NCBI RefSeq assembly: GCF_024746795.1
Contig: NZ_CP080524.1
Coordinates: forward strand, 2,520,001-2,584,000
DNA: 64,000 bases
Source of the DNA: Mesorhizobium sp. AR10
GTDB taxonomy: Bacteria; Pseudomonadota; Alphaproteobacteria; Rhizobiales; Rhizobiaceae
Direction: 5' to 3'
Made by a program: the position numbers and the translations under genes
In this document: one piece after another, positions 51,431 through 60,765 of the stretch
Numbering within the stretch: the first letter of the stretch is position 1
Layout: each line of letters opens with the position of its first letter
The notes under the pieces: model-generated
What the model was told of the DNA's origin: nothing
Database searches by the model: none
The model's input: the letters and a program-made list of their open reading frames with translations, nothing else

Positions 51431-51873
51431 CGCTCGACCACCAGCCTTCTCGCCCCGGTCCCTTCCTTTGCCAGCCGGTCCCCCTTGTTGCGCAGTGGGC
51501 ATTTGTCGATCGACATGCAGCCGCAGCCGATGCAGTCGGTCAGCCCGTCGCGCAGTTTCTTCAACTGGATGATCTTCTGATCGAGCTCGTCGCGCCATGC
51601 CGTCGACAGCAGGTTCCAATCCTCTCGCGTCGGCGTGCGGCCTTCAGGCAATGATTGAAGTGCGGCACCAATCTCGGCCAGCGAGATGCCGACCTCCTGC
51701 GCTACCCTGATGATCGCCACCCGTCTCAGCACGTCGCGGCCGTAGCGGCGCTGGTTGCCTGATGTGCGGTGGCTGCGGATCAGCCCGCGCGCCTCATAGA
51801 AGTGCAGTGCCGATACCGCCACGCCGCTGCGCATGGCCACCTGGCCGACCGTCAATTCCGTAACTGGAGCCAT
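51427..51873 (-). CDS. soxR: Redox-sensitive transcriptional activator SoxR
   Basis: A 148-residue MerR-family regulator. The N-terminal winged helix (about 8-75; [20 protein letters not shown]) is followed by a dimer helix and the [2Fe-2S] cluster site C114-x2-C117-x-C119-x5-C125 ([13 protein letters not shown]), with the same spacing as the enterobacterial protein. It activates target promoters when the cluster is oxidised by redox-cycling compounds. The ATG at 51873 is chosen over 51897. A SoxR box lies just before it, so it controls itself. No soxS gene is seen. Confidence 0.94.
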   Translation of the reverse strand: MAPVTELTVGQVAMRSGVAVSALHFYEARGLIRSHRTSGNQRRYGRDVLRRVAIIRVAQEVGISLAEIGAALQSLPEGRTPTREDWNLLSTAWRDELDQKIIQLKKLRDGLTDCIGCGCMSIDKCPLRNKGDRLAKEGTGARRLVVER

Positions 51874-51891
51874 TTCGTATTTTCCGCTTGA

Positions 51892-51909
51892 CCTCAAGTT
51901 AAGTTGAGC
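51892..51909. promoter_or_regulatory. SoxR box
   Basis: CCTCAAGTTAAGTTGAGC at 51892-51909 matches the SoxR operator consensus CCTCAAGTTAACTTGAGG at 16 of 18 positions. It is 18 bases upstream of the soxR ATG. Autoregulation is the simplest reading. No candidate target gene begins close by in the plus direction. Confidence 0.8.
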
Positions 51910-52040
51910 TTGTAGCGATGAAACCCTGGATTTGCAAACCGCAAGAGAAGGCGATGTGTGCCTGGGTGAGAATGACGGGAGAGCGTGCCATTGTCGGCGG
52001 GAACGGGGCGCTGATGCCGGCGCCGGCCGATCGGCAAATG

Positions 52041-52499
52041 CTATCGGAGCTGCCGGATCGCTTCGCCCGCCACCATGGCAACGGAAAGCGCGACGTTGAT
52101 GCTGCGCGCGCCGGGCTGCATCGGGATGGTCAGCCGCGCATTGGCCGCCTCGTGGACAGGGTCCGGCACGCCTGCGGATTCACGGCCGAACAAAAGAACG
52201 TCACCGGGGACGAAAGCAAAGTCCGTGTAGGCGATCGCGGCTTTGGTCGACAGCAGCACCAGCCGCCGCGCGTTGGTTTTGCGCCAATCCTCGAAGGCGT
52301 GCCAGTCGACATGCCGGGTCAGATCAGCCATTTCGAGGTAGTCCATGCCGGCCCGTTTCAGCGTCCGGTCGGAGAGCGGGAAGCCGGCCGGTTCGATGAT
52401 GTCGACACCGAGACCGAGGCAAGCGGCGAAGCGCAGGATTGTTCCGGTATTACCGGCAATATCCGGCTGGTAGAGCGCGATGCGGAGACGATCGTTCAT
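52041..52499 (-). CDS. trmL: tRNA (cytidine34-2'-O)-methyltransferase TrmL
   Basis: A 152-residue SPOUT methyltransferase that methylates the wobble ribose of tRNA-Leu. Motifs: [20 protein letters not shown] (about 9-28), [15 protein letters not shown] (about 98-112) and the knot segment [18 protein letters not shown] (about 124-141). The length is that of the family. Minus strand, upstream of soxR. Confidence 0.93.
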   Translation of the reverse strand: MNDRLRIALYQPDIAGNTGTILRFAACLGLGVDIIEPAGFPLSDRTLKRAGMDYLEMADLTRHVDWHAFEDWRKTNARRLVLLSTKAAIAYTDFAFVPGDVLLFGRESAGVPDPVHEAANARLTIPMQPGARSINVALSVAMVAGEAIRQLR

Positions 52500-52920
52500 T
52501 TCCGCGTCCTTCTAATAAGTGGCAGATCGGCCACAGGGATCTCGCGGTTTTGGAAATTCCTGGACTGGCGGGTGGCCATTTTCTGCGAAATCGATTATAC
52601 GGCCAGCATTGTCAACCCAAACCGATGGAGGGGTAATTCATGATGACCATGCACATCCAGCGCCCCTCCCGTGGGCTTACCTGCCTGCCGGCGGTTTCGG
52701 TACGACAATTCTCCTGAACTTTTAGACCTAGTCGCACCGATTCCCAGCCGAAACATTTTTCGGTCTTCGAAGGGATCCTGCGATGTTTTTCAAGCTGTCG
52801 AAGGGGCTGAACGCCCCACCCGAACACGCCTCGACCGATGTTCCCCCTGCCGCCGGTGCCATGCCCGCGGCCGGGTTTGATTCACCCTTTTATCTCTATT
52901 TTCACATGGAGGACGGACCG
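52500..52920. other. Intergenic region with a possible small leader ORF
   Basis: About 420 bases. It must hold the trmL promoter and the promoter of the ABC locus. A 25-codon ORF (52640-52717) is preceded by GGAGGGG and starts MMTMHIQRPSRGLTCLPAVS; it could be a leader peptide. The frame of the next gene is open from ATG 52783 (preceded by GAAGGGA), so the start at 52921 is only the better-supported choice. No tRNA or riboswitch was recognised. Confidence 0.4.
52640..52717 (+). CDS. Possible small leader ORF
   Basis: A 25-residue ORF with a strong ribosome site (GGAGGGG, 7 bases before ATG 52640) about 280 bases upstream of the ABC locus. It ends VRQFS and has one Cys and several Arg. There is no clear attenuator hairpin. 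Could be a translated leader or chance. Confidence 0.3.
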   Translation: MMTMHIQRPSRGLTCLPAVSVRQFS

Positions 52921-53298
52921 ATGTTCGATCCCTATAGAATACCGGGTTCAAGAAGCCTGCACGAGCGCAAGATGGCGACCTGGGCGCTGCTGATCGGCGA
53001 AACCTATTCGTCGGCGGTCCACGCCGAGACCCGCCGCCGTCCGCATCGCGGCATGCTGCCGGATGTCGATTTCTCGCGCGCGGTTCCCGACTACAGCCGG
53101 CCGTCGCTGGTGCGCCGGATCATCAGGCTGATCCGGCCGGGTGCGAAAATCCGCCTTGTCGACACAGCGGCGTCAGGATCGTCGAAAGAGCCTGTCGGCG
53201 AAATGCGTTCGACACCCTATATTGCGCGAAACGAAGCCAGCGACTCGGGTGATTCCGAGCCGTTTGGCGTCGAAGTCGTGCGATCCCGCGCCGCGTGA
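52921..53298 (+). CDS. Small protein of unknown function upstream of the ABC exporters
   Basis: A 125-residue hydrophilic protein. The ATG at 52921 follows GGAGG at eight bases and opens MFDPYRIPGSRSLHERKMAT; an upstream ATG at 52783 gives a 171-residue form. A short basic amphipathic helix lies near the middle (SLVRRIIRLIRPGAKIR). No domain recognised. Its stop overlaps the start of the first ABC gene (GTGA), so translational coupling suggests a role with the exporters. Confidence 0.6.
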   Translation: MFDPYRIPGSRSLHERKMATWALLIGETYSSAVHAETRRRPHRGMLPDVDFSRAVPDYSRPSLVRRIIRLIRPGAKIRLVDTAASGSSKEPVGEMRSTPYIARNEASDSGDSEPFGVEVVRSRAA

Positions 53299-55217
53299 GC
53301 GCTAACGAGCCTATCAAGAGTACCAAGACGATGTTTGCCTGGTTTGAAAAAAGGCTCGACCCGTTCCCAGCCGAGGAACCGGTCGAGCCGCCGAGGACGC
53401 TGATCGCCTTCTGCGTGCATTATACGCGTGGCGCGTGGCCCCACATCATCCTCGCCGCAGTGTTGATGTCGGCCATCGCCGCCACAGAGGTGTGGATGTT
53501 CGCCTTCCTCGGCAACATCGTCGACTGGCTTTCGGCGCAGAGCCGAGAGACTTTTCTGGCGAATGAGGGCTGGAGACTGGCGCGGATTGCGTTCATCGTG
53601 CTGGCTGCGCTGCCGGCCGGGGTGTTTCTTCATTCGCTGATCGCCCAGCAGACGCTGATGGGCAACTACCCCATGCGCATCCGCTGGCAGGTGCATCGCT
53701 ACCTGCTCAAGCAGTCCATGACCTTCTATCAGGACGAGTTCGCCGGGCGCATCGCCACAAAGCTGATGCAGACGGCGCTCGCCGTGCGCGAATGCGTCAT
53801 CAAGCTGATCGACGTGCTCAACTACGTCATCGTCTATTTCACCGGCATGCTGGTGATCGTCGGTTCTTCCGACTGGCGGCTGGCAGCGCCGCTTGTCGTC
53901 TGGCTCATCGGCTATATCGGGCTGCTGCGCTTCTTCATCCCACGGCTGGGCAAGGTTGGGGAGGAGCAGGCCAACGCACGCTCGACCATGACCGGCCGCG
54001 TCGTCGACAGCTACACCAACATCCAGACGGTCAAGCTGTTTTCCCACGCGCGTCGCGAGGCAACTTTCGCCAAGGAGGGCATGGCGGGCTTTCTCGGCAC
54101 GGTCTACCGCTCGATGCGGCTGGTGACCCAGCTCTACGGTGCGCTCTACCTTCTAAATTCGACGCTGCTTTTTGCGGTCGGCGCGCTGTCGATCTGGCTG
54201 TGGCTCGGCCAGTCGGTGACGATCGGCGCGGTTGCCGTCTCGATCGGCCTCGTGCTGCGCCTCTGGGGCATGTCGCAATGGATCATGTGGGAAATGTCGG
54301 GCCTGTTCGAGAACATCGGCACGGTCCAGGACGGCATCGGCTCGATCTCGATGCCCCGCCTCGTCGAGGACAGGCCGGGCGCCAAGGATATTGCAGTGAC
54401 CAGAGGCGAGATCCGCTTCGACGACATCCGCTTCCACTACGGCAGGCAGAAGGGTGTGATCGAGAGCCTGTCGCTGACGGTGAAGCCGGGCGAGAAGGTC
54501 GGCATCGTCGGCCGTTCTGGCGCCGGCAAGTCGACGCTGGTCAATCTTTTGTTGCGCTTCTACGATCTGGAAAGCGGACAGATCCTGATCGACGGCCAGG
54601 AGATCGCCTCGGTGACGCAGGATTCGCTGCGCGCCCAGATCGGCATGGTCACCCAGGACACCTCGCTGCTGCATCGGTCGGTGCGCGAGAACATCCTCTA
54701 TGGCCGGCCCGACGCCTCCGACGAGATGCTGGTCGAGGCGGCGCGCCGCGCCGAGGCGCTGGATTTCATCGCTGGACTTTCGGATGCCGGTGGCCGCAAA
54801 GCTTTCGAGGCTCATGTCGGCGACCGTGGCGTCAAATTGTCCGGTGGCCAGCGGCAACGCATCGCCATTGCCCGCGTCATGCTGAAGGACGCGCCGATCC
54901 TCATTCTCGACGAGGCGACGTCGGCGCTCGATTCCGAGGCCGAGGCAGCCATCCAGGAGAACCTCTACAAGCTGATGCAAGGCAAGACCGTGATCGCCAT
55001 TGCCCACCGGCTGTCGACCATCGCCGCGATGGACAGGCTCGTCGTCATGGACAAGGGCCGGGTCATCGAGGAAGGCTCGCATGAGCAACTCGTCGCCAGC
55101 GGCGGGCTCTATGCGCAGCTCTGGCAGCGCCAGTCGGGGGGCTTCCTGCTCGACGACGGGCCGGCCGACGCCGATGCCAAGGCGTCGGCCCCCGAATCCG
55201 AGATGGCCGCCGAGTAA
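53295..55217 (+). CDS. ABC exporter half-transporter 1
   Basis: A 640-residue type IV (MsbA-like) half-transporter with six membrane segments in about 30-330 and an ATPase domain after about 370. Walker A GRSGAGKSTL is near 405, signature LSGGQRQRIAIARV near 514, and Walker B ILILDEATSALDS near 534, all intact. The GTG start at 53295 overlaps the previous stop; an ATG 12 codons later (MFAWFEKRLD) is an alternative that matches the paralogs. It may homodimerise or pair with one of the next two. The substrate is unknown; lipid- or peptide-like molecules are typical. Confidence 0.9.
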   Translation: MSANEPIKSTKTMFAWFEKRLDPFPAEEPVEPPRTLIAFCVHYTRGAWPHIILAAVLMSAIAATEVWMFAFLGNIVDWLSAQSRETFLANEGWRLARIAFIVLAALPAGVFLHSLIAQQTLMGNYPMRIRWQVHRYLLKQSMTFYQDEFAGRIATKLMQTALAVRECVIKLIDVLNYVIVYFTGMLVIVGSSDWRLAAPLVVWLIGYIGLLRFFIPRLGKVGEEQANARSTMTGRVVDSYTNIQTVKLFSHARREATFAKEGMAGFLGTVYRSMRLVTQLYGALYLLNSTLLFAVGALSIWLWLGQSVTIGAVAVSIGLVLRLWGMSQWIMWEMSGLFENIGTVQDGIGSISMPRLVEDRPGAKDIAVTRGEIRFDDIRFHYGRQKGVIESLSLTVKPGEKVGIVGRSGAGKSTLVNLLLRFYDLESGQILIDGQEIASVTQDSLRAQIGMVTQDTSLLHRSVRENILYGRPDASDEMLVEAARRAEALDFIAGLSDAGGRKAFEAHVGDRGVKLSGGQRQRIAIARVMLKDAPILILDEATSALDSEAEAAIQENLYKLMQGKTVIAIAHRLSTIAAMDRLVVMDKGRVIEEGSHEQLVASGGLYAQLWQRQSGGFLLDDGPADADAKASAPESEMAAE

Positions 55218-55257
55218 CACTCTGCGCGGTTCGCGCACGGGTCCATTGGAACGAAGG

Positions 55258-55299
55258 ATTGCGGGAAATCCGATCCCGGGCGTAACCGCCTCCCGCAAT
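55258..55299 (+). other. Hairpin in the gap between ABC genes 1 and 2
   Basis: ATTGCGGGA (55258-55266) pairs with TCCCGCAAT (55291-55299), a 9-bp stem with a 24-base loop. There is no T-run, so it is more likely an mRNA-processing or stability element than a terminator. Confidence 0.4.
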
Positions 55300-55369
55300 T
55301 GAAACACAGTCGAAGCACAAACCGACACCAGACCAAGGGGCGGCCGGTTGTGGCGCCCACGAGAGAAAA

Positions 55370-57262
55370 ATGTTCGATCGCATGTTCGCCTGGTTTGAAA
55401 GCCGTTACTCGCCGGTGGCGCTCGCCGACGACCGGCAGCCGCCGATGGGGCTTTGGAAGTTCTACGGCTATTTCATCAGGCAGTTTCGCACCGCATATTT
55501 CTTGCGCATGGCGATCGTTGCCGTGGGCGCCATTGCGGACGCGATGCTGCCGATTTTTGTCGGTTTGATCGTGGGCATGCTTGCCGACGCAAAGCCCGGA
55601 CATTTTTTCGCGACACATGCGCCACTGCTGGCCACGATGGCTTTCGTCGTGCTGTTGCGTCCTCTCTTGATGGCAGTTGACGCGCTCATTCGCAATCACG
55701 CCATTGCGCCAAATCTCATCGACCTCGTGCGTTGGCAGAGCCATTGGCATGTCTCGCGCCAGGACTGGTCCTTCTTCCAGAACGACTTCGCGGGGCGCAT
55801 CGGGACCAAGGTCATGCAAAGCGGCGATTCGGTGGAGATGAGCGTCAACCTTTCTATCGACGCCGTCTGGTATGCGCTGGTCTTCGTCGCCGTGGCCATA
55901 GTGGTGCTGGCGCAGCTCGATCCGGTTCTGCTGGCGGCGGTGACTGTATGGCTGCTATTCTACTGCCTGCTCTTCCTGATTTCGATGCCGCGGATCACGC
56001 GGTGGTCGACTGTATTGTCGGAACGGTGGTCGGCGGTGAGCGGCCGCATGGTCGACAGCTATACCAACATTCTGACGCTCAAGACATTCTCGACCGGCGA
56101 ACATGAAGATAGATATGTCTCGCAAGCGGTGATCGAGCACGCCGACACGTTTTACCGACTGATGCGCGTTTTTACGCTCATGTGGTCAACGCTGTTCGTG
56201 CTGAACGCAGCGCTGCTTGTCACCATAAGCTGGCTCGCGCTCGCCGGTTGGAACGCCGGCCAGATGACGACCGCGGCCGTGGCAACCGCCATACCGTTCG
56301 CATTGCAGATCGCCAACATCTCAGGAAGGATACTCGATGTTGGCGCCAACGTTTTCCGGCAGATCGGTGTCGCCGGCAATTCAATGGCGACGATCGCGCG
56401 TCCAATCATCATGCAGGACAAGCCGGATGCGCCGGCCCTCGTTGTGAGCGCCGGCGGCATCGAATTCGACCGGGTGAACTTCAACTATTCACGCAAGGAC
56501 GGTAAAGGCGGCGTCATCGACAATCTGTCGATGAAAATCGCGCCGGGCGAACGCGTGGGTCTGATCGGGCGTTCCGGAGCCGGCAAGTCGACACTGGTCA
56601 ATCTAGTCTTGCGGCTATTCGATGTGCAGGACGGCAAGGTGTTGATCGACGGACAGGACATCCGCAACGTTTCGCAAGAGAGCGTTCGCGCGGCCATTGG
56701 TTTCGTCAATCAGGATACGTCGCTGCTGCACCGATCCGTTCGCGAGAATCTCAAATATGGGCGCCAGTCAGCCAGCGACGAAGCGATGTTCAGCGCTGCG
56801 AGGGCTGCCCAGATCGACGATGTGATCGCGGGATTGACCGATCTCAATGGTCGGAGCGGCTATGACGCGCTTGTCGGCGAACGTGGCGTAAAGTTGTCCG
56901 GCGGCCAGCGGCAACGCATAGCCATTGCCCGCGTCGTGCTGAAGGATGCGCCGATCCTCATTCTCGACGAGGCGACGTCGGCGCTCGATTCGGAAGTGGA
57001 AGCCGCTATCCAGGAGAACCTGTATAAGCTCATGCAAGGCAAGACCGTCATCGCCATCGCCCACCGGTTGTCGACCATCGCGGCGATGGACAGGCTCGTG
57101 GTTATGGACAAAGGTCGCATCGTCGAGGACGGCTCGCATGAGGAGTTGATCGTCAGAGGTGGGCTCTATGCCCAGCTCTGGCAGCGCCAGTCGGGCGGGT
57201 TCCTGATCGATGAAAAGCCGACCGCCGACGATCTGCCGGCAAAGGGTGAAGCCGCCGAATGA
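55370..57262 (+). CDS. ABC exporter half-transporter 2
   Basis: A 630-residue half-transporter of the same type: six membrane segments (about 30-325), then ATPase with Walker A GRSGAGKSTL near 399, LSGGQRQRIAIARV, and ILILDEATSALDS. It begins MFDRMFAWFESRYSPV, similar to the start of the first. The ATPase C-terminal third is strikingly similar at DNA level to that of gene 1 (54830-55140 vs 56885-57195), stronger than the membrane domains, which hints at gene conversion. Its stop overlaps gene 3 by four bases. Confidence 0.9.
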   Translation: MFDRMFAWFESRYSPVALADDRQPPMGLWKFYGYFIRQFRTAYFLRMAIVAVGAIADAMLPIFVGLIVGMLADAKPGHFFATHAPLLATMAFVVLLRPLLMAVDALIRNHAIAPNLIDLVRWQSHWHVSRQDWSFFQNDFAGRIGTKVMQSGDSVEMSVNLSIDAVWYALVFVAVAIVVLAQLDPVLLAAVTVWLLFYCLLFLISMPRITRWSTVLSERWSAVSGRMVDSYTNILTLKTFSTGEHEDRYVSQAVIEHADTFYRLMRVFTLMWSTLFVLNAALLVTISWLALAGWNAGQMTTAAVATAIPFALQIANISGRILDVGANVFRQIGVAGNSMATIARPIIMQDKPDAPALVVSAGGIEFDRVNFNYSRKDGKGGVIDNLSMKIAPGERVGLIGRSGAGKSTLVNLVLRLFDVQDGKVLIDGQDIRNVSQESVRAAIGFVNQDTSLLHRSVRENLKYGRQSASDEAMFSAARAAQIDDVIAGLTDLNGRSGYDALVGERGVKLSGGQRQRIAIARVVLKDAPILILDEATSALDSEVEAAIQENLYKLMQGKTVIAIAHRLSTIAAMDRLVVMDKGRIVEDGSHEELIVRGGLYAQLWQRQSGGFLIDEKPTADDLPAKGEAAE

Positions 57263-59142
57263 TGACAGCCGTCTATCGTTGGTTCGAGAACTGGGTCTAT
57301 CCGTTCCGGGAGCCCGCGAATCTTCGGCCACCTGCCAGTGTCGGCGGCTTCCTCTGGCATTATGTCGGGCAGGCGAAGGTCGCCTTCTTCGCCATGCTGG
57401 TCATTGGCGGTATCGCACCGCTGGTCGAAGCCGGCCTGTTCTATTTCGTTGGGCGGCTGGTCGACATTCTCGACCAGCTTCCCGCCGAACGCAGCTGGCA
57501 GGCCCTGTGGAGCGCTGCCGGCCCCGAGCTTGTCTTCATGGCCGCCGTGGTGCTGGTCATCCGCACCATTGTCGTTGGCCTATCGGCGCTGGTCGACGAG
57601 CAGACGATCACGCCAGGCTTCTACAATCTGGTGCGCTGGCAGGCGCACCGCCATGTCTCGCGCCAGTCCTATGCCTTCTTCCAGAACGATTTCGCCGGCC
57701 GCATCTCGACAAAGGTCTGGCAGGCGGGGCAAGCGACCGGCGACCTGATGGAAAGCTTCATCGAGGTCGTCTGGTTCATGGTCGTCTATACGGTGACGAC
57801 GCTGGCTCTGGTCGCCGGCCTCGATCTCAGGCTGGCGGTGCTGGTGGTGATCTGGATCACCGCCTTCGGCTGGCTGGCAAAACTCTATCTGCCGGCGATC
57901 CGCAAGCACGCCGAGGCAACCGCCGAGGCCGGTTCGATGATCACCGGCCGTATCGTCGATTCCTATTCGAACGTGCAGACGCTGAAACTGTTTTCCGCCG
58001 ATGGTGACGACCGTTACATCAGGAACGGCTTCGACATCTATCTCGACGCGCTGCGTCCGTTCACCCGCAGGCTGACCGGCGTGCGCATGGCACTGACGAC
58101 GCTGTCGGGCATCATGATCACGGCGATCGCCAGCTTTGCCATCTACCTCTGGGTCGAAGGCTCGATTACCGTCGGCGCCGTCGCCTTCACGCTGTCCCTG
58201 GTGTTACGGCTCAACATGCTGCTCGGGCGGTTGATGATGCAGCTCAACGGCATATTGCGAAACCTCGGCGTGTTGGAAAACTCCAAGGCGCTGATCTCGC
58301 AGCCGCTCGGCCTGATCGATGTGCCGGATGCCAAGCAGTTGGTGGTGACCGGTGGGCGTATCGAGGTCAAGAACGTCGAATTCCACTATGGCAAGGGATT
58401 CGGCGTGCTCAATGGCATCGATCTCGTCGTGCGGCCGGGCGAGAAGGTCGGGCTGGTCGGACCGTCCGGCGCCGGCAAGACGACGCTCGTCAATCTGATC
58501 TTGCGCCTCTACGACCTCGAGGGCGGAAAAATCACCATCGACGGGCAGGATGTCTCCAAAGTGACGCAGAATTCGCTGCGCGCCAATATCGGCGTCGTCA
58601 GCCAGGATACCGCACTTTTCCACCGCTCGCTTCGCGACAACATCAAGCTCGGCATGCCGGAAGCGACCGATAAGCAAGTGATCGCGGCGGCGAAGAAGGC
58701 CGAGGCGCACGACTTCATCCTCGGTCTGCGCGACAACCGCGACCGTGCCGGCTATGAGGCGTTTGTCGGCGAGCGCGGCGTCAAGCTGTCAGGCGGCCAG
58801 CGCCAGCGCGTGGCGATCGCCCGCGTCTTCCTCAAGGACGCGCCGATCCTGGTGCTGGACGAGGCGACTTCGGCGCTCGATTCCGACATCGAGGCGGCAA
58901 TCCAGGAGAACCTGACGCGATTGATGGAAAACAAGACGGTCATCGCCATCGCGCACCGACTGTCGACGATCGCAGCACTTGACCGCCTGGTGGTGCTCGA
59001 CGGCGGCCGCATCGTCGAACAAGGCACGCATGACGAGCTGGTGGCGCTCGACGGGCTCTATGCGCGGTTGTGGAAGCGGCAGTCCGGCGGGTTCCTCTAT
59101 CACGAGGACAGCGTGCTGGAAGAGACGAGACCGGCGGAGTAG
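57259..59142 (+). CDS. ABC exporter half-transporter 3
   Basis: A 627-residue half-transporter. It starts MMTAVYRWFENWVYPFREPA, in the same style as the other two. Six membrane segments, then the ATPase: Walker A GPSGAGKTTL near 400 (Thr in place of Ser), LSGGQRQRVAIARV and ILVLDEATSALDS. It is more diverged than genes 1 and 2 are from each other. With gene 2 (four-base overlap) it may form a heterodimer. It is followed 10 bases later by a small gene on the same strand. Confidence 0.9.
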   Translation: MMTAVYRWFENWVYPFREPANLRPPASVGGFLWHYVGQAKVAFFAMLVIGGIAPLVEAGLFYFVGRLVDILDQLPAERSWQALWSAAGPELVFMAAVVLVIRTIVVGLSALVDEQTITPGFYNLVRWQAHRHVSRQSYAFFQNDFAGRISTKVWQAGQATGDLMESFIEVVWFMVVYTVTTLALVAGLDLRLAVLVVIWITAFGWLAKLYLPAIRKHAEATAEAGSMITGRIVDSYSNVQTLKLFSADGDDRYIRNGFDIYLDALRPFTRRLTGVRMALTTLSGIMITAIASFAIYLWVEGSITVGAVAFTLSLVLRLNMLLGRLMMQLNGILRNLGVLENSKALISQPLGLIDVPDAKQLVVTGGRIEVKNVEFHYGKGFGVLNGIDLVVRPGEKVGLVGPSGAGKTTLVNLILRLYDLEGGKITIDGQDVSKVTQNSLRANIGVVSQDTALFHRSLRDNIKLGMPEATDKQVIAAAKKAEAHDFILGLRDNRDRAGYEAFVGERGVKLSGGQRQRVAIARVFLKDAPILVLDEATSALDSDIEAAIQENLTRLMENKTVIAIAHRLSTIAALDRLVVLDGGRIVEQGTHDELVALDGLYARLWKRQSGGFLYHEDSVLEETRPAE

Positions 59143-59152
59143 GGAGGCGATC

Positions 59153-59467
59153 ATGTCAGTGCGCATGCCGTCGAATTTCGGGAAATCCAGTGCACAGGAA
59201 ACCGCGCTTGACCTGCTCGGTCATGAAATCCTCGCCGAAAAGGCGGCAGCGCTCGGTCGCGCAGGCCAGCGCGTGGAGGAAACGCTGGCGAGATTGCGCG
59301 AGAATGGCGACGACGAGGAGCATCGACCGCGACTTCTCAGGGATGCCGCCGAGGCGGTCCACGGCTATTTCATCCAGCGCGAACTGTGTGGGCTGCGCAA
59401 GCACGAGGCGGCGATCCGGGAATACAACATCCCGAAGGCCGTGCTGGCACGGCTCGGTGCGAAATAG
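59153..59467 (+). CDS. Small helical protein (possibly DUF6665)
   Basis: A 104-residue protein starting MSVRMPSNFGKSSAQETALD at ATG 59153, after GGGAGG. It is helical, rich in Ala, Glu and Arg, with the motif YFIQRELCGLRKHEAAIREY near the C-terminus. I believe Rhizobiales homologs are filed as DUF6665, a family without function; this is from memory. It is probably co-transcribed with the third ABC gene. Confidence 0.7.
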   Translation: MSVRMPSNFGKSSAQETALDLLGHEILAEKAAALGRAGQRVEETLARLRENGDDEEHRPRLLRDAAEAVHGYFIQRELCGLRKHEAAIREYNIPKAVLARLGAK

Positions 59468-59477
59468 CGTTATCTCT

Positions 59478-59536
59478 TTGTTTGGTCATGATCTTTTCCG
59501 AACCGAAAGAGAGCGGAGCAAAAACGGTTCGGTCAC
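59478..59536. repeat. Short rhizobial-type intergenic repeat
   Basis: CATGATCTTTTCCGAACCG followed by CGGTTCGG forms a hairpin (CCGAACCG/CGGTTCGG, spacer of about 18 bases). The CATGATCTTTTCCGAA core recurs in Mesorhizobium intergenic regions as I recall. It lies between two convergent genes. Confidence 0.5.
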
Positions 59537-59877
59537 TCCAGCCATTCGGTGATGAAGCTGCCGTTCTCGTGAATATCCGTGGTCTCCAGCGGGCCTGGAC
59601 CGAGATTGGTGAATTTGTGCGGCGTGTTCGGTGGGACGATCAGGATCTGGCCGGCGGACGCCTCAATCTGCCGGTCGCCGACGGTGAACAGGCCGGTGCC
59701 CTGGCGGATGATGAAGATCTCGCTGTAGGGATGTGTGTGCAGGCGCGGGCCGCCGCCAATGCCAGGCAGATAGTTGAAGATCAGGCAGCTTTTGGAGCCG
59801 TAGGCGCCGCACTGCAGTTCGCCCTGCCAGCGGTCTGGCGCGTCGGCCCATGTGTCGCGTTCGATGATATGCGCCAT
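59533..59877 (-). CDS. Cupin-domain protein
   Basis: A 114-residue single cupin. The metal motif 1 is seen as GGGPRLHTHPYSEIFIIRQG (His-x-His and Glu), followed by GTGLFTVGD and motif 2 PPNTPHKFTNLG (His). All metal ligands are present, so a metal-binding, possibly dioxygenase- or sugar-binding-type fold is expected. The function is not known. Divergent from the petABC region. Confidence 0.88.
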   Translation of the reverse strand: MAHIIERDTWADAPDRWQGELQCGAYGSKSCLIFNYLPGIGGGPRLHTHPYSEIFIIRQGTGLFTVGDRQIEASAGQILIVPPNTPHKFTNLGPGPLETTDIHENGSFITEWLE

Positions 59878-60188
59878 GGGGTGGAAGATAGACCGAGCCC
59901 GCGACTGCTGTCGAGGCAGACGGCAGCGTTGGTTTGCGGCGGAACACCGGTCGTTTGCCGTGTTCGACGAGCATCCGGTGCCACTCCGCCCGATGCGGGT
60001 TTATGTCCCCGCGACAATCTGCCCTTGTGCCTTCACCCCGCTGGACAAAAACAGGCTTCACGCATAAACCGAAGTCCAAATGCCGGAGGAATTCGCTAGC
60101 CTGTTCGCCATGCGCTGTCGGGTCGGCGTGATTGAGCGGGAACAAGGCTCGACCGCCGGCACGGAAGAGGCGAAAGGATCAGGCACCC
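59878..60188. other. Intergenic region upstream of petA
   Basis: About 310 bases without a supported gene; it should hold the petABC promoter. A weak candidate is TGGACA (60042-60047) and TAAACC (60065-60070) with 17-base spacing. A TTG-initiated extension of petA from 60132 is possible but unlikely. Nothing else stands out. Confidence 0.4.
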
Positions 60189-60749
60189 GTGAGCGCAACC
60201 GACATCCAGGATCCCAACCGTCGTGATTTTCTCTATGTCGCCACCGGCATGGCCGCAGTGGTCGGCGCAGGGGCTGTCGCCTGGCCGTTCATCGACCAGA
60301 TGCGCCCCGATGCCTCGACGCTGGCGCTGGCCTCGGTCGAGGTCGACGTTGCCTCGCTCACGCCGGGAATGTCGCTGATCGTCAAATGGCGCGGCAAGCC
60401 GGTGGTCGTGCGCAACCGCACCGAGCAAGAGATGAAGGACGGCGAGGCGGTCAATCTCGCCGAACTCAAGGATCCGCTCGCCCGCAACGCCAACCTGCCT
60501 TCCGACGCGCCGGCGACGGACGCCAACCGCACCACGCCTGGCAAGGAAGCCTGGATGGTGATGGTCCAGGTCTGCACCCATCTGGGTTGTATTCCGCTCG
60601 GCCAGGAAGGCGAATTCGGCGGCTGGTTTTGCCCATGCCATGGCTCGGTATACGACACCGCCGGCCGCATCCGGCAGGGCCCGGCGCCCGAGAACATGGC
60701 GGTGCCGGTATTCAAATTCATTTCCGATACCAAAATCCTTATCGGTTGA
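60189..60749 (+). CDS. petA: Ubiquinol-cytochrome c reductase iron-sulfur subunit (Rieske)
   Basis: A 186-residue Rieske protein of the bc1 complex. It has a twin-arginine signal-anchor [20 protein letters not shown] and the [2Fe-2S] boxes CTHLGC and CPCHGS in the periplasmic head (near 130-155). GTG 60189 gives the typical rhizobial start (V)[13 protein letters not shown] after AAGGA; a TTG at 60132 is also open. First gene of petABC. It passes electrons from ubiquinol to cytochrome c1. Confidence 0.95.
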   Translation: MSATDIQDPNRRDFLYVATGMAAVVGAGAVAWPFIDQMRPDASTLALASVEVDVASLTPGMSLIVKWRGKPVVVRNRTEQEMKDGEAVNLAELKDPLARNANLPSDAPATDANRTTPGKEAWMVMVQVCTHLGCIPLGQEGEFGGWFCPCHGSVYDTAGRIRQGPAPENMAVPVFKFISDTKILIG

Positions 60750-60765
60750 GGCAGGGGATATTTCG

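Noticed and set aside
51071..51619. Upstream extension of hemF
   Set aside because: The frame stays open but overlaps the small gene at 51155 and soxR; the TTG at 51070 has a ribosome site and a family-like N-terminus.
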